A stretch of DNA of 64,000 nt from Pseudomonadota bacterium (GTDB taxonomy: Bacteria; Pseudomonadota; Gammaproteobacteria; Burkholderiales; Rhodocyclaceae), in assembly GCA_026399515.1 (NCBI GenBank), contig JAPLQT010000054.1:36473-100472 (forward strand). The letters are read 5' to 3'. Below the pieces are notes generated by a model that worked only from the letters and a program-made list of their open reading frames with translations, was not told where the DNA came from and did not search any database. This document shows, one piece after another, positions 54,203 to 63,962 of the stretch. Every line of letters starts with the position of its first letter. The stretch's first letter is position 1. Position numbers and translations under genes: made by a program.

Positions 54203-56362
54203 TTAGATGAGCCGCGCCAGGCAATCCAGCAGCACCTGCTGGTCGAACGACGGCTTGGCGATGTAGGCATTTGCACCCACTTCCAGTCCGCGCCGCTGGT
54301 CCTCCTCGGAGGCCAGCGAAGTCACCAGGATGACGGGGAGGTCGGCGTATTTCCTGTCGGCGCGGATTTTTTCCGTCAGCGCCAGGCCGGTCATGTTCGG
54401 CATCAGAATGTCGGTGACCACGGCGTCGAATGGACGCGTGCCGAGTTTGGTGTAGGCTTCCATCCCGTCCACGGCGGTGACCACTTCGTAGCCAGCGCCC
54501 TCCAGGATGCGCTTCTCCTGGGTGCGTGTGGTAATGCTGTCCTCGGCCAGCAGCAGCAGTTTTTTCTTTGGCGCCGCTTCGTCTGTGGTAACAGGAATGG
54601 CGGCAACGGATTTCTTGAGCAGGGTCTTGAGCAGATCGTGCGGATTCAGCACTATGCACACTTCCCCGGTTTCCAGTATGGTCGCCCCGGCGACGTTGCG
54701 TACCCGCTTCAGCAGCCGGCCTTGCGGTTTCAGCACAACCTCCAGCTCATCGCACAGTTCGTCCACCATCAAGCCGAAACGCTCCACGCCCACCGTGAGT
54801 ACCACGCAGATCGCCGCCGATTGCGCGCCGCGCGGTGACTTGGGCGCGGCTCTGGCGACGTCCAGGAGTTCCAGCAGCGACACCACGGAGATCGCCTGCC
54901 CATCCAGCGTAAGCGTCTGTCGTCCTTCCAGGGTGTACAGTGCGCCGGGCTGCACTTTGCGCGAGAACTCCACATGCTCGACCGGCAAGGCATAGCGGTG
55001 GCCGTTCGCCGCGACGATCAGCACGCGCACGGTTGCCAGCGTGACCGGCAGTTGCGCGCGCAACGTCAGTCCCTTGCCGGGAACGGACTCGATCTGGAGC
55101 ACGCCCTTGAGGTGCTCGACGTTGTTGCGCACCACGTCGAGGCCGACGCCGCGTCCGGAAACATCGGTGACGAAATTGGTGGTGGAGAATCCGGAAACCA
55201 GGATCAGCGACTGTACCTGGGCCGCGCTCATGCCGGCCAAATCATCTTCACGGTACATGCCGTGTTTCAGAGCGGAGCGCTTGATCTCTTCCAGGTCCAG
55301 CCCGCATCCGTCATCGCTGACCTCGATGACGATGCTGTCCGGCGTCTGGCTGGCCTTGACGCGGATTGTTCCGGCGCGTGGCTTGCCCGCCTGTTCGCGC
55401 TGCTCCGGGGTTTCGATGCCGTGGCCGACGGCGTTGCGCAGCATGTGCATCAGCGGGTCCTTGATTTCCTCCAGGACATGCTTGTCCGCCACCGTATCTT
55501 CACCCTCGACGACCAGTTCGACCTCCTTGTGCTGCTCTCGCGCCAACTCGTGCACCAGGCGCGGGAACAAGCCGAATAGGGTGGACATCGGCAGCAGGCG
55601 CATGCCGCGGATGCCGCCTTCGAGCTTGTCGGCGATGAAATCCAGCCGGGCACTGTCTTCATATGCGCCGCCGCGCAGTTGGTTCAACATGGCGCGTAGG
55701 GACTCCAGCCTTTGGGCGATTTGCCGGCCGGCCTGTCCCGCGCGCAGCGCCCGTTCACTATCCTCGCAATAATCGAGCAGTTCGACCATCTCCGCTAGGC
55801 GGCGCGCGATGCGGAGCTTCGTCACCGTCAGTTCGCCTGCCTGGGTCAGCAGCGCATCCAGTTTCCTTGGGTCGACGTGTATCGTCTCGATGCGGAAGGT
55901 TTCCGCCTTCGGCGCGGCTGCGGGTGGCGTGGCAGGCGTGACTGGAGTGGTCGGCGTGACGGGTGCCGAAGCCGGTTTCACCCTGGGTCGCGTGGCCGGC
56001 TTCGATTCCACGACCGGGACTGCGGTGGGCGCTTGCGCCGTCTGCCCGATGGCCAGTTGCGTCGACCGGCGTATCGCCGCCAGCGTCCGGTTCATCTCAG
56101 CCACGGCATCCGCTTGCGGCGCGACACCGCCCTTCCTGGCGGCTCCCAGGGTATCTTCAAGCTGGTGAGCCAGGCTCTGGATTTCACTCAGCCCGAGCAT
56201 CCGCGCCGCGCCCTTGAGGCTGTGCGCTTCCCGGAACAAGTCTTCCAGAAGCGGCTGGTCGGCCGGTGTTTTCTCCAGTTGCAGCAAGCCGTCGTCGAGG
56301 CGCTGCATGCGCTCCCCGCTTTCTATCTTGAACAGCTCGCGCAACTCTCTGTCTTCAATCAT
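54203..56362 (-). CDS. cheA: CheA histidine kinase with C-terminal receiver
   Basis: The 719-residue protein has an N-terminal Hpt domain (phospho-His H47 in FREAHSLKGAARM), a Pro/Thr-rich linker, dimerisation and ATPase domains (HMLRNAVGHGIE; VSDDGCGLDLE; DVSGRGVGLDVV), a CheW-like domain and a fused receiver (LLLAEDSITTRTQ; AVVTDILMPNMTG). This fused layout is typical of non-flagellar chemosensory systems such as WspE. No separate CheY gene is in this operon. Confidence 0.94.
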   Translation of the reverse strand: MIEDRELRELFKIESGERMQRLDDGLLQLEKTPADQPLLEDLFREAHSLKGAARMLGLSEIQSLAHQLEDTLGAARKGGVAPQADAVAEMNRTLAAIRRSTQLAIGQTAQAPTAVPVVESKPATRPRVKPASAPVTPTTPVTPATPPAAAPKAETFRIETIHVDPRKLDALLTQAGELTVTKLRIARRLAEMVELLDYCEDSERALRAGQAGRQIAQRLESLRAMLNQLRGGAYEDSARLDFIADKLEGGIRGMRLLPMSTLFGLFPRLVHELAREQHKEVELVVEGEDTVADKHVLEEIKDPLMHMLRNAVGHGIETPEQREQAGKPRAGTIRVKASQTPDSIVIEVSDDGCGLDLEEIKRSALKHGMYREDDLAGMSAAQVQSLILVSGFSTTNFVTDVSGRGVGLDVVRNNVEHLKGVLQIESVPGKGLTLRAQLPVTLATVRVLIVAANGHRYALPVEHVEFSRKVQPGALYTLEGRQTLTLDGQAISVVSLLELLDVARAAPKSPRGAQSAAICVVLTVGVERFGLMVDELCDELEVVLKPQGRLLKRVRNVAGATILETGEVCIVLNPHDLLKTLLKKSVAAIPVTTDEAAPKKKLLLLAEDSITTRTQEKRILEGAGYEVVTAVDGMEAYTKLGTRPFDAVVTDILMPNMTGLALTEKIRADRKYADLPVILVTSLASEEDQRRGLEVGANAYIAKPSFDQQVLLDCLARLI

Positions 56363-56400
56363 GGGTCATTCCGCAATTGCCAATCCACGGTAGGCAATGC

Positions 56401-57852
56401 TCAGATCAGTGCCTTGAGCGACTGGGCCACCTCGTTAAGCTTCACCACCCCGATCTTGGCCTGCGCCGTGCCGGCGGTGATTTCCTTCGAACCGTTGTTC
56501 AGGTTTTTCATCGCTTCCGAAACCTGGATCAGCGCGCCGGACTGCTGCTTGCTGTTCAGCATCACCTGCTGCGCGCCCTCATAGACTTTATTGGCCACCG
56601 CAGCGAGAGAGGCGAAAGACTCGCCGGACTGCTTGGCGATAGCCGCCACCTCCTCGGCGGTCTTGGTGCCTTCCTCGGTCGCCATCACCGCCGAGTTGGT
56701 GGCTTTCTGCACTTCCTTCACCAGCGCGTTGGTGCGTTCCGCAGATTTCTTGCTCTGGTCGGCGAGCTTGCGTATCTCGCTGGCGACGATGGCGAATCCC
56801 TTGCCGTGCTCGCCGGCGCGCGCCGCTTCCACTGCCGCGTTCAGCGCCAGCATATTGGTTTCGCCGGCGAGTTCGCCGACCACGTTGGCGATGGTGCCGA
56901 TCTGCTCGGCTTGTTCGGAAAGACGCAGGATTTGTTCGGCAACCGCTCCGACTTTTTCTTTCATGGCTATGATGCCGCTATAGGAACGGTTGGCCAGTTT
57001 GATACCCTCTTCAGTCAGGGCCAGCGACTGGTTGGCCAACGCCGCGGTGTTTTCGGACTGTTGGGCCGAGGTCTGGGAAGAGACGCCCAGCTCTTCGGCG
57101 GTGGCCGAGACTTCGGTGACCGCCGCGGATTGTTCTCCCACCGTGCGCTCATGTTCGGTCATGGTGGCCGCGAACTCACTCGAAGAACTGGTCAGGGCAT
57201 TCACCGATTCGCCGATCATCTGGGTAATGCGCGAGGTGACCCACAGGCCGAAAATGATCGCGAACAAGATGGACAATAGCGCGCCTCCCCAGACGGCCCT
57301 TATGGTGCTGGCGGTTGCGGTTTCTTCCGCCGCCGTCCGACCCGCGAGTGTTTCCCTTTCCTTGGCCTCGAATTCCTTGATCAGTTCCGCCGCTTCGCGG
57401 AAAAGCTGGACACTCTTCTCCGTTTTGAAATAGGCTGCGGCCTGCTTCGTCTGCCCGGCGTCAACCAAGGCAATCAGTCCCTTGGATTCACCCGCCAAGT
57501 CTTGGAACTTTGCGTTGATCTTGTCCAATAGTTCGACCTGCCGCGGGTCTTTGACATTGACTTTAAGGAACGCCACCGACTGGAGGAAAACTTGCTCGCC
57601 TTCCTTGAACGCCTTGAGATGGGAGGCATCCTTGACCAGCAGATAGCCGCGGGCGCCGCGTTGCATCTGGCTGGAACTGAAATCGAGATCCCCAAAGCGG
57701 TCGATGATGGCGTGCGACGACTCCGTTAACTCCGATTGCCGCACTATCTCTATGGCATTTCCATACACCAGCGCCGCCACGATGAAGAACAATACGATGG
57801 GGACGGAATACCCAAGTAAAAAGCGGTGACGCAGTTTCATATTCCCGAACAT
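56401..57852 (-). CDS. Methyl-accepting chemoreceptor with CHASE3-like sensor
   Basis: The 483-residue protein has two membrane segments (about 13-31 and 188-208) around a four-helix periplasmic domain that looks like CHASE3 ([12 protein letters not shown]). The cytoplasmic hairpin has the signalling tip [24 protein letters not shown] (key residues E, N, ALNA, ARAGE). It lacks a C-terminal CheR-docking pentapeptide. The ribosome site is AAGGAG. Confidence 0.92.
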   Translation of the reverse strand: MFGNMKLRHRFLLGYSVPIVLFFIVAALVYGNAIEIVRQSELTESSHAIIDRFGDLDFSSSQMQRGARGYLLVKDASHLKAFKEGEQVFLQSVAFLKVNVKDPRQVELLDKINAKFQDLAGESKGLIALVDAGQTKQAAAYFKTEKSVQLFREAAELIKEFEAKERETLAGRTAAEETATASTIRAVWGGALLSILFAIIFGLWVTSRITQMIGESVNALTSSSSEFAATMTEHERTVGEQSAAVTEVSATAEELGVSSQTSAQQSENTAALANQSLALTEEGIKLANRSYSGIIAMKEKVGAVAEQILRLSEQAEQIGTIANVVGELAGETNMLALNAAVEAARAGEHGKGFAIVASEIRKLADQSKKSAERTNALVKEVQKATNSAVMATEEGTKTAEEVAAIAKQSGESFASLAAVANKVYEGAQQVMLNSKQQSGALIQVSEAMKNLNNGSKEITAGTAQAKIGVVKLNEVAQSLKALI

Positions 57853-57876
57853 TTTTATTCTCCTTTCCAGTCGCCG

Positions 57877-58860
57877 TTACACTTCTTCTTCAACCTCAAG
57901 GCCGCCTTCAGCCAGGATCTTGTGCATGTCCAGGATGCCGACCATGCTTTCGCCATGGCGTACCACACCCTTGCAGTATTCGTTCATGTCCGCATGCGCT
58001 GCCGCCGGCAGGGAGGCAATGTCGGCGGGCCGCGGGTAGATTACTTCGAGCACTTTGTCCACCGTCACGCCGATGGACAGCTCGCCCGCCTCGACCACCA
58101 TGACTTCCGCGGCCGAGCCGCCCGGCGGGATGTTCAGCAGCCCCCGGATATCCGCCAGGGTCAGGATGTCGCCGCGCAGGTTCATGTTGCCGGCGATGTG
58201 CGGCGGGCAACAGGGGATGGCGGTAACACGGCGCAAATGGGAAAACTCGCGCACCACGTCCAGCTCCACGCCGAAATATTCCTCGCCGAGTTGAATGATG
58301 GATAAGGGAATCGTCGCGGCGGCGTCCTGGCCTTCCACGGTCTGCATCAAGTTGTGGGCGCGGCTGCGGAATACCGCACGCTCCATGGCATCCGGGCAAG
58401 TTGGGGGATTTACGCCGACGCCGGGTTCGGGCAGCGCCGGTGCGTGGATCAGGCGCGACACGTTCAGCAGCATGACGATCTCTTCGCCCACCTTGGCGTT
58501 TCCCGTCAGGAAACTGACCAGTTCGGGAGGTTGTTCAGGATAATGCAGCGGCGGTTCGATTTCCGCCGCCGGAATGACGACGACGTCGCTGACCTCGCTG
58601 ACGATCACGCCCATGGTCACGCCATCGGTTTCCAGCATCACGATGCTGTCGCTCAGTTGATAGCGCCGGGAAGGATGGCCGAGGCGCAGGCCGAGATCCA
58701 TCACTGGCTCGATCTTCCCGCGCATATTGACCATGCCGGCGATATAGCGAGGCGCTTCCTCGGCAGGACTGAGATCCGGCAGCCATGCAATCTCCAGCAC
58801 CGACCTGGCCTCAACGCCATAACGCACGCCATTCAGGCTAAAAAGTAAATAGGCTGTCAT
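57877..58860 (-). CDS. Tandem double-CheW adaptor protein
   Basis: ATG 58860 is preferred over 58875 because GGAAG lies eight bases upstream. The 327-residue protein has two CheW-like domains in a row: the first with LLFSLNGVRYGVEARSV and YIAGMVNMRGKIEPVMD, the second with LGEEYFGVELDVVREF and HIAGNMNLRGDILTLAD. Single-domain CheW is the norm; a tandem form could bridge two arrays or receptors. The next gene downstream encodes the chemoreceptor. Confidence 0.9.
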   Translation of the reverse strand: MTAYLLFSLNGVRYGVEARSVLEIAWLPDLSPAEEAPRYIAGMVNMRGKIEPVMDLGLRLGHPSRRYQLSDSIVMLETDGVTMGVIVSEVSDVVVIPAAEIEPPLHYPEQPPELVSFLTGNAKVGEEIVMLLNVSRLIHAPALPEPGVGVNPPTCPDAMERAVFRSRAHNLMQTVEGQDAAATIPLSIIQLGEEYFGVELDVVREFSHLRRVTAIPCCPPHIAGNMNLRGDILTLADIRGLLNIPPGGSAAEVMVVEAGELSIGVTVDKVLEVIYPRPADIASLPAAAHADMNEYCKGVVRHGESMVGILDMHKILAEGGLEVEEEV

Positions 58861-58899
58861 CAAATCCACTTCCATGGACTTCGGTCGAAGGAGGGCAGC

Positions 58900-60270
58900 T
58901 CACACATGAGCGCTCAGCAGATGCTCGACATATTGCATAACAGTATTCACCGTGGATGCGCCGTAAAGCTTGACCTGCTCGTCTCCAGGCAAGGTTTTCA
59001 GGAGGTCGCGAGCGGTCGCGCGCATCTTGCCGGCCCGCGCGGGATACCCTTCCCTTGCATACAGATCGCCAAGATCGAGGTAGGCGGCGATCAATGAAGG
59101 ATCGAGATAGATCACTTTCTTCAGCAGATCCTTGGCCTCCGCGAAATCTCCGCGTTCCTGGGCCAGCAGCGCCAGCAGGTAGTGCGGTTCCGCGACCAGG
59201 GGATGCGCCGCAACCATGTCGCCGCAAATATTCGCGGCCCTGTCCGGCTGGCCCTGGTTCGCATACCGCCAAGCCCGCTGCATTTCCGGAACCGCCGTTG
59301 TGTCGTGTATCTCCGCCGCCGCGGGCTGGTCGACTGCGGCATGGCTATCGAGCAGGGCAGGCGGTATTTCCGTCGGCGGCGCCGCGGTAGGCACAACCGT
59401 CGGCACGGCGGCCGGCAAGAAGAAGGGTTCTGACACTTTCTGGTAAACGATAGCCTCGGGAAACACCCGGCTGCGCAGCTTCCCCAGGTGATGGGCATAC
59501 AGTTCGCCATGGCCGGTGATCAGTATCCCGCCTTCGGCCAGCGTCTCGGTGAATTTGTCCGCAATGCGGGAAACCACAGGCCGCGCCATGTAGATGAAGG
59601 TGTTGCGGCATAGAATCAGGTCCTGGTCGTGAAGGTCGGAAGCCGTCGGGAACTCATCGGCCACCAGGTCGCCGAGACGAAATCTCACCCGGTCGCGGAT
59701 TGCCTCGTCGAGCACCCAGGTATTTTTGCGCCGATGGAAATAGCGCTGTCGCCGTTCGGCGCTCATGTTGCGGAAAGACCACTCGGTGTAAATTCCCTGC
59801 CGTGCCTTCTCGATGGCCTGGTGGTTGATGTCAGTGCCGAGGACTTGGATGTTCCATTGCGACTGATCAGCCATCAACTCATCCAGCAGGATGGCCAGGG
59901 AATAGGCCTCCTCGCCGCTTGAACAGGCGGCGCACCAAATGTACAGCGTGTGCAAGGCTTTCCGGCGCTCGAGCAGTTCCGGCAGGATTCTGTCCTGGAG
60001 CAGCGCATATTGTCCGCTGTCACGAAAGAAATAGGTTTCGCCCGTGGTCAGGAGGACGGCGAGTTCTTCCCGTTCATGCCGTAAGTCTTCATCCGAATCC
60101 AGCCACTGGCCGTATTCCTCCGCACCGGACAGATTCAGCGCCCGCACCCGTTCGGCGACAATTTTCCGCAGCAATGGCTCGTCTTGCTCCAGCACCAGGA
60201 AACCGATACGGCTGGCGATGAGATTTCCGGTTCGCTTGAGGAGGGCTTCCTCTATTGCTGGTTTGTCCAT
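58900..60270 (-). CDS. cheR: CheR methyltransferase with C-terminal TPR domain
   Basis: ATG 60270 fits the CheR domain start (456 residues), although no strong ribosome site is seen; an upstream ATG at 60378 is less likely. The methyltransferase domain has TTGETYFFRDSGQYALLQ, the SAM-binding CAACSSGEEAYSLAILL and LGTDINHQAIEKA. The C-terminal part (about 350-456) holds TPR repeats, as in WspC-type CheR proteins. It is the first gene of the leftward chemosensory operon. Confidence 0.92.
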   Translation of the reverse strand: MDKPAIEEALLKRTGNLIASRIGFLVLEQDEPLLRKIVAERVRALNLSGAEEYGQWLDSDEDLRHEREELAVLLTTGETYFFRDSGQYALLQDRILPELLERRKALHTLYIWCAACSSGEEAYSLAILLDELMADQSQWNIQVLGTDINHQAIEKARQGIYTEWSFRNMSAERRQRYFHRRKNTWVLDEAIRDRVRFRLGDLVADEFPTASDLHDQDLILCRNTFIYMARPVVSRIADKFTETLAEGGILITGHGELYAHHLGKLRSRVFPEAIVYQKVSEPFFLPAAVPTVVPTAAPPTEIPPALLDSHAAVDQPAAAEIHDTTAVPEMQRAWRYANQGQPDRAANICGDMVAAHPLVAEPHYLLALLAQERGDFAEAKDLLKKVIYLDPSLIAAYLDLGDLYAREGYPARAGKMRATARDLLKTLPGDEQVKLYGASTVNTVMQYVEHLLSAHV

Positions 60271-60640
60271 TGGGAACGTATCAGGTTTGCTAAGCGTACT
60301 GAGTCGAACACCGGTGGGAAATACAGGAATCCGAGTATTTCTTACTACCCATATTCGAGTATCCACGGTTCGGCGCATGACGAGCCCGTTCAGGAATACA
60401 CGATCCGGCAGGCATGGTATTCAGCAAAGCACAATCGAACCGGAAGTCAACCTCAACCGGCCGACCCCATTCGTCGGTTACCGGCTAAGCGGTAGTCCGA
60501 TTACCTCAATTTGAGGATTTGCAACTTTCCAATCGCGGACTATGTTTAATGCATGTGGTCAGGCAAGTCCGATCCGGGAATATTCCCGAGTCGATTCGAA
60601 CTCAGTTTTCGCTTCCAAATCATTGGCATCACTCAAAACC

Positions 60641-61126
60641 ATGACAATCGAAACCAATTGGCAGATCGTCCGCAACTCTCCGCTGGCCGCGGAACTCAAC
60701 GATGGACAATGCCTGCTTCTGGCCGGACAAGCGGTGACCCGTCACCTGGAAGATGGCGAGATCCTGATGCGGGAAGGCGCGGTGGATAGCGATCTGCATG
60801 TGGTGGTCTCCGGCGGTCTGGCCGTGACCCACGAAACCGGGAGCGGCGACTGGATCGCCCTGCACTTACTGCGACCGAGGGATATGGCCGGCGAACTCGG
60901 TTTCCTCGACGGGCTGGAGCACAGCGCGACCCTGCGGGCGGTCGGCTCGACAGAGATATTCAGCGTGAAGCGGGAACGTCTGGAGACACTGCTCGAAACC
61001 GACCCCAGGCTCGTCTATCTGGTCATGCGCGCAATCGTCCGCGAGATTCACGGCATCCTGCGACGCATGAATACCCAGCATGTGGAGCTCTCGAATTACA
61101 TCAGCCATCAACACGGGCGTTACTGA
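60641..61126 (+). CDS. Stand-alone cyclic-nucleotide-binding-fold protein
   Basis: ATG 60641 gives 161 residues with one cNMP-binding beta-roll (DGEILMREGAVDSDLHVVVSG, RPRDMAGELGFLDGLEHSATL, in pieces) and a C-terminal helix. There is no DNA-binding domain. The phosphate-binding cassette is loosely conserved, so the ligand is uncertain. It is divergent from the cheR gene across a 370-bp gap. Confidence 0.8.
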   Translation: MTIETNWQIVRNSPLAAELNDGQCLLLAGQAVTRHLEDGEILMREGAVDSDLHVVVSGGLAVTHETGSGDWIALHLLRPRDMAGELGFLDGLEHSATLRAVGSTEIFSVKRERLETLLETDPRLVYLVMRAIVREIHGILRRMNTQHVELSNYISHQHGRY

Positions 61127-61270
61127 CCTGTACTACTGCAGGAACTTCGCCTAGTCTGAATTAGGAAATGTAGGAAATCCGCCGATTTCGATGGAACGCC
61201 GATCATCGCGACCCATCCGTTCCAGCTTCGATTCACATCAGGTTTTTTGTTCAGCTCGGAGATAGTCATC

Positions 61271-61465
61271 ATGAAGTTGCAAGAAATACGCACCATCGCT
61301 CGCAGCAAAAACGTCAAACCCAACGGTCTGTCCTGGGCCGATCTGATCCGCGCAATTCAGCAGCAGGAAGGCAATTTCGACTGCTTCGGCACTGCCGACA
61401 ACCGCGAATGCGATCAGGAGAGATGCCTGTGGCGAGAGAATTGTTTCACCTTTGCCGAGAAATAG
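61271..61465 (+). CDS. SAP-like small protein with a Cys-rich C-terminus
   Basis: ATG 61271 has GGAG nine bases upstream. The 64-residue protein starts with a SAP-like helix-extended loop-helix (MKLQEIRTIARSKNVKPNGL, SWADLIRAIQ). It ends with four cysteines (FDCF, RECDQERC, ENC), which could bind a metal. It may bind DNA; no function is known. Confidence 0.7.
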   Translation: MKLQEIRTIARSKNVKPNGLSWADLIRAIQQQEGNFDCFGTADNRECDQERCLWRENCFTFAEK

Positions 61466-61602
61466 GCGGGCGACGCATCAACGTAGCGGCCTGATTGCGC
61501 GTAGTTGAAATCACTCCACCGCCTCATGGCTGTGGACCGATGACAGGAAAGAAACAACATGAACCCTGAAAATCCCATTCATGAAAGGCGCAACGAGACG
61601 CC

Positions 61603-61968
61603 ATGAAAACCATCATGTTGGTCGACGACTCGGCGACCATCCTGCTTTCCATCTCGAACATACTCGCCAAGGCCGGCTATGCGGTCGAAAAGGCCTCGAA
61701 CGCAGCAGATGGACTGAAGAAGTTCAGCGCTGGCGCCAAGCTTGACCTGCTCATCACCGACCTCAACATGCCCGGCATGAACGGCATCGACTTCATCAAG
61801 GAAGTACGCAAGCTGCCGGACTACAAGTTCATGCCTATCCTGTTCCTCACCACTGAATCGCAGCAGGCCAAGCGTCTCGAGGCCAAGGCGGCCGGCGCCT
61901 CGGGGTGGCTGGTCAAGCCCGCCACCGCCGACGAACTGCTGGACACTATCAAGCTGGTGATCAAGTGA
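61603..61968 (+). CDS. CheY-type response regulator
   Basis: The 121-residue single receiver has [14 protein letters not shown], the phosphoacceptor in [13 protein letters not shown], the switch Thr in FLTTESQ and the Lys in [12 protein letters not shown]. It is coupled to the chemoreceptor gene by a four-base overlap and starts a second chemosensory cluster. Confidence 0.94.
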   Translation: MKTIMLVDDSATILLSISNILAKAGYAVEKASNAADGLKKFSAGAKLDLLITDLNMPGMNGIDFIKEVRKLPDYKFMPILFLTTESQQAKRLEAKAAGASGWLVKPATADELLDTIKLVIK

Positions 61969-63281
61969 AGATCATCGACAGACCCGTCAGCGAGAGGTAT
62001 CGGCAATATCGGCGGCGCGTCCTGAGCACCGGGATTGCAGCGGCCGCAGGTCTGGCCATCATCTTCTTCCTTGCCCACGACTGGTACGACGATTTTCTGG
62101 AGCATGCCGTCGGTATCAGCAACAGGAGCGAAGACGCGTTACTGGTCCTCATCGGCTTGCTGATCTTCGTCGGCCTGCAAAGCCTGATCTCGCGCAGCCT
62201 CTATCATGATGTCCGCATGGGGATGGAAGCGGAGATCAACGACACCCGCGTGCACTGCCCGTCGAACATGGTCTGCCAGCGCGTCGCCATGCCCGAGCTC
62301 AAGGAAGTTCCGCGCTTCGACAAGGTTCTCGTCGGCCAGTTGCACAGCGTCATCGAGCAGACAGAAAAGGCCGCCTATGACGTGACCTCGCGTCTGCAGA
62401 CCATCGACGAAGTGGTCACCGACCTCAACCAGGTCGTCACCAGCGCCGCCGCCGAATCCGAAGCCAAGAGCATCGAGTCGGAAAGACAGGTCGCCAGCAA
62501 CGGCATACTGATAACCCGGCTCCAGACCTTCATTCAGCAGCGCATCGCGGAAACCGCGCAGGACGAAGTCCGCAGCGCCGAAGCCGTCAAGGAAGCCAAG
62601 GGCCTGCAAACGCTGGTCGACCTGATCAAGCATATCGCCGGACAGACCAATCTGCTGGCCCTCAACGCCGCCATCGAAGCTGCCCGTGCCGGCGAGGCCG
62701 GGCGCGGCTTCGCCGTGGTCGCCGACGAAGTGCGCAAGCTCTCGGGCGAGACCGAAAGCGCGGTGAAGAAGATCAACGACGGCATCGCCAAGGTCACCAA
62801 CATCATCGATAGCCAGTTCAAGGAGAGGATGGCCCACTCGCACATCGGCGAAGAAAGCGACAGCCTTAGCCACTTCGCGCAACAACTTGCTTCGCTCGGG
62901 ACCAGCTACGAGGGCCTGACCCAGCGCGAGCGTCAACTTCTCGAAAACATCGCCGGCAGCAGCGCCAAGCTCAGCGCCATGTTCATGGATGCGCTGGCCA
63001 GCGTGCAGTTCCAGGATGTCACCCGGCAGCAGATCGAACAGGTCATCGGCGGCATCGAACGTCTCGACAGGCATGCCACCGGCCTGGCCGAACTCCTGGA
63101 GCGCAATGAGGACGTCGGCCGCGAGCAGAAGGTCGAGCCATTGTCCGTGCAACTCGAGGAAGTATTTTCCAGCTATGTCATGGACCACCAGCGCGATACC
63201 CACCACTCAGCCCTGAGCAAAGGCCCGCAGCCCGCACCCGCCCAGGCCGCCGCCAAACTTTCCAGAGTCGAACTTTTCTGA
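61965..63281 (+). CDS. Methyl-accepting chemoreceptor without large periplasmic domain
   Basis: The GTG start at 61965 overlaps the CheY stop (GTGA), giving 438 residues. Two membrane segments near the N-terminus (about 20-40 and 60-80) enclose only a short loop. The cytoplasmic domain has the signalling tip [21 protein letters not shown] CheC/CheZ-like C-terminal segment with [14 protein letters not shown] suggests coupling to a receptor class of the DUF-type seen in Rhodocyclales. It probably senses an internal or membrane signal. Confidence 0.85.
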   Translation: MKIIDRPVSERYRQYRRRVLSTGIAAAAGLAIIFFLAHDWYDDFLEHAVGISNRSEDALLVLIGLLIFVGLQSLISRSLYHDVRMGMEAEINDTRVHCPSNMVCQRVAMPELKEVPRFDKVLVGQLHSVIEQTEKAAYDVTSRLQTIDEVVTDLNQVVTSAAAESEAKSIESERQVASNGILITRLQTFIQQRIAETAQDEVRSAEAVKEAKGLQTLVDLIKHIAGQTNLLALNAAIEAARAGEAGRGFAVVADEVRKLSGETESAVKKINDGIAKVTNIIDSQFKERMAHSHIGEESDSLSHFAQQLASLGTSYEGLTQRERQLLENIAGSSAKLSAMFMDALASVQFQDVTRQQIEQVIGGIERLDRHATGLAELLERNEDVGREQKVEPLSVQLEEVFSSYVMDHQRDTHHSALSKGPQPAPAQAAAKLSRVELF

Positions 63282-63309
63282 CCCGTCGCTACACGACGAG
63301 GAGGCACGA

Positions 63310-63624
63310 ATGAACGCATCCACTATCCCCGGCAATCGCCTCACCCTCACCCAAGACCTGACTATCTACCAAGCCGGAGCGCTGAAAGAAGAGTTGATGG
63401 GGAAGCTGGAACAGCACGCGGCGATCGAGCTGGACTTGTCCCGGGTCTCGCAGATAGACACCGCCGGCATCCAGTTGCTGATGCTGGCCAAGCGCTAGTG
63501 CCAGAAACACGGCAAGACCCTGAACATCGTCGCCCACAGCCCGGCCGTCCATGAACTGATGGACTTCTACAACATCGCCGGCTTCTTCGGCGATCCGCTG
63601 GTGATTCCGGCCGGCGAAGCGTAG
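63310..63624 (+). pseudogene. STAS-domain protein gene interrupted by an in-frame TAG
   Basis: The frame encodes a 104-codon STAS/anti-sigma-antagonist-like protein (LDLSRVSQIDTAGIQLLMLAKR, in pieces; then KHGKTLNIVAHSPAVHELMDFYN). A TAG at 63496-63498 falls where related proteins have an acidic residue after AKR, consistent with a GAG-to-TAG change. The second half stays open to the TAG at 63622-63624. As it stands, only a 62-residue piece would be made. Confidence 0.8.
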
Positions 63625-63671
63625 CCACGACCCCACGAACCCACGACCCCACGACCCACGAGACAGCCATC

Positions 63672-63962
63672 ATGGAAGAAATCCTCAGCGTCTTCATCCA
63701 GGAAGCCCGCGAACAACTCAGCGACATGGAAGCCGGGTTGATGCGCATGGAACAGGGCGACCACGACCCGGAAACCCTGAACGGCGTATTCCGCGCCGCC
63801 CACACTATCAAGGGCGGTTCCGGGGTCGTCGAACTGGGCCTGATCGAGAAATTCACCCACTGTAAGCGCGCGCGCATTTTGGCACTGTTTTGCGCGCATT
63901 TTGGCACAACACCACGACCCGATTTAACCCCTCCTGGACGCGTTACGGGCGCCCTTCGTTGA
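63672..63962 (+). pseudogene. cheA: CheA Hpt domain gene truncated by a mobile element
   Basis: The first 63 codons encode a CheA Hpt domain with the phospho-His in FRAAHTIKGGSGVVELG. At about 63861 the frame changes abruptly to a non-CheA sequence and stops at 63962. The break coincides with the end of the element at 63861. This cluster's CheA is therefore disrupted in this window. Confidence 0.85.

Noticed and set aside
63496..63498. Recoding of TAG as an amino acid in the STAS gene
   Set aside because: Nothing in the window suggests pyrrolysine or another amber-recoding system, and every other TAG here ends a gene normally. A nonsense mutation or sequence error is simpler.
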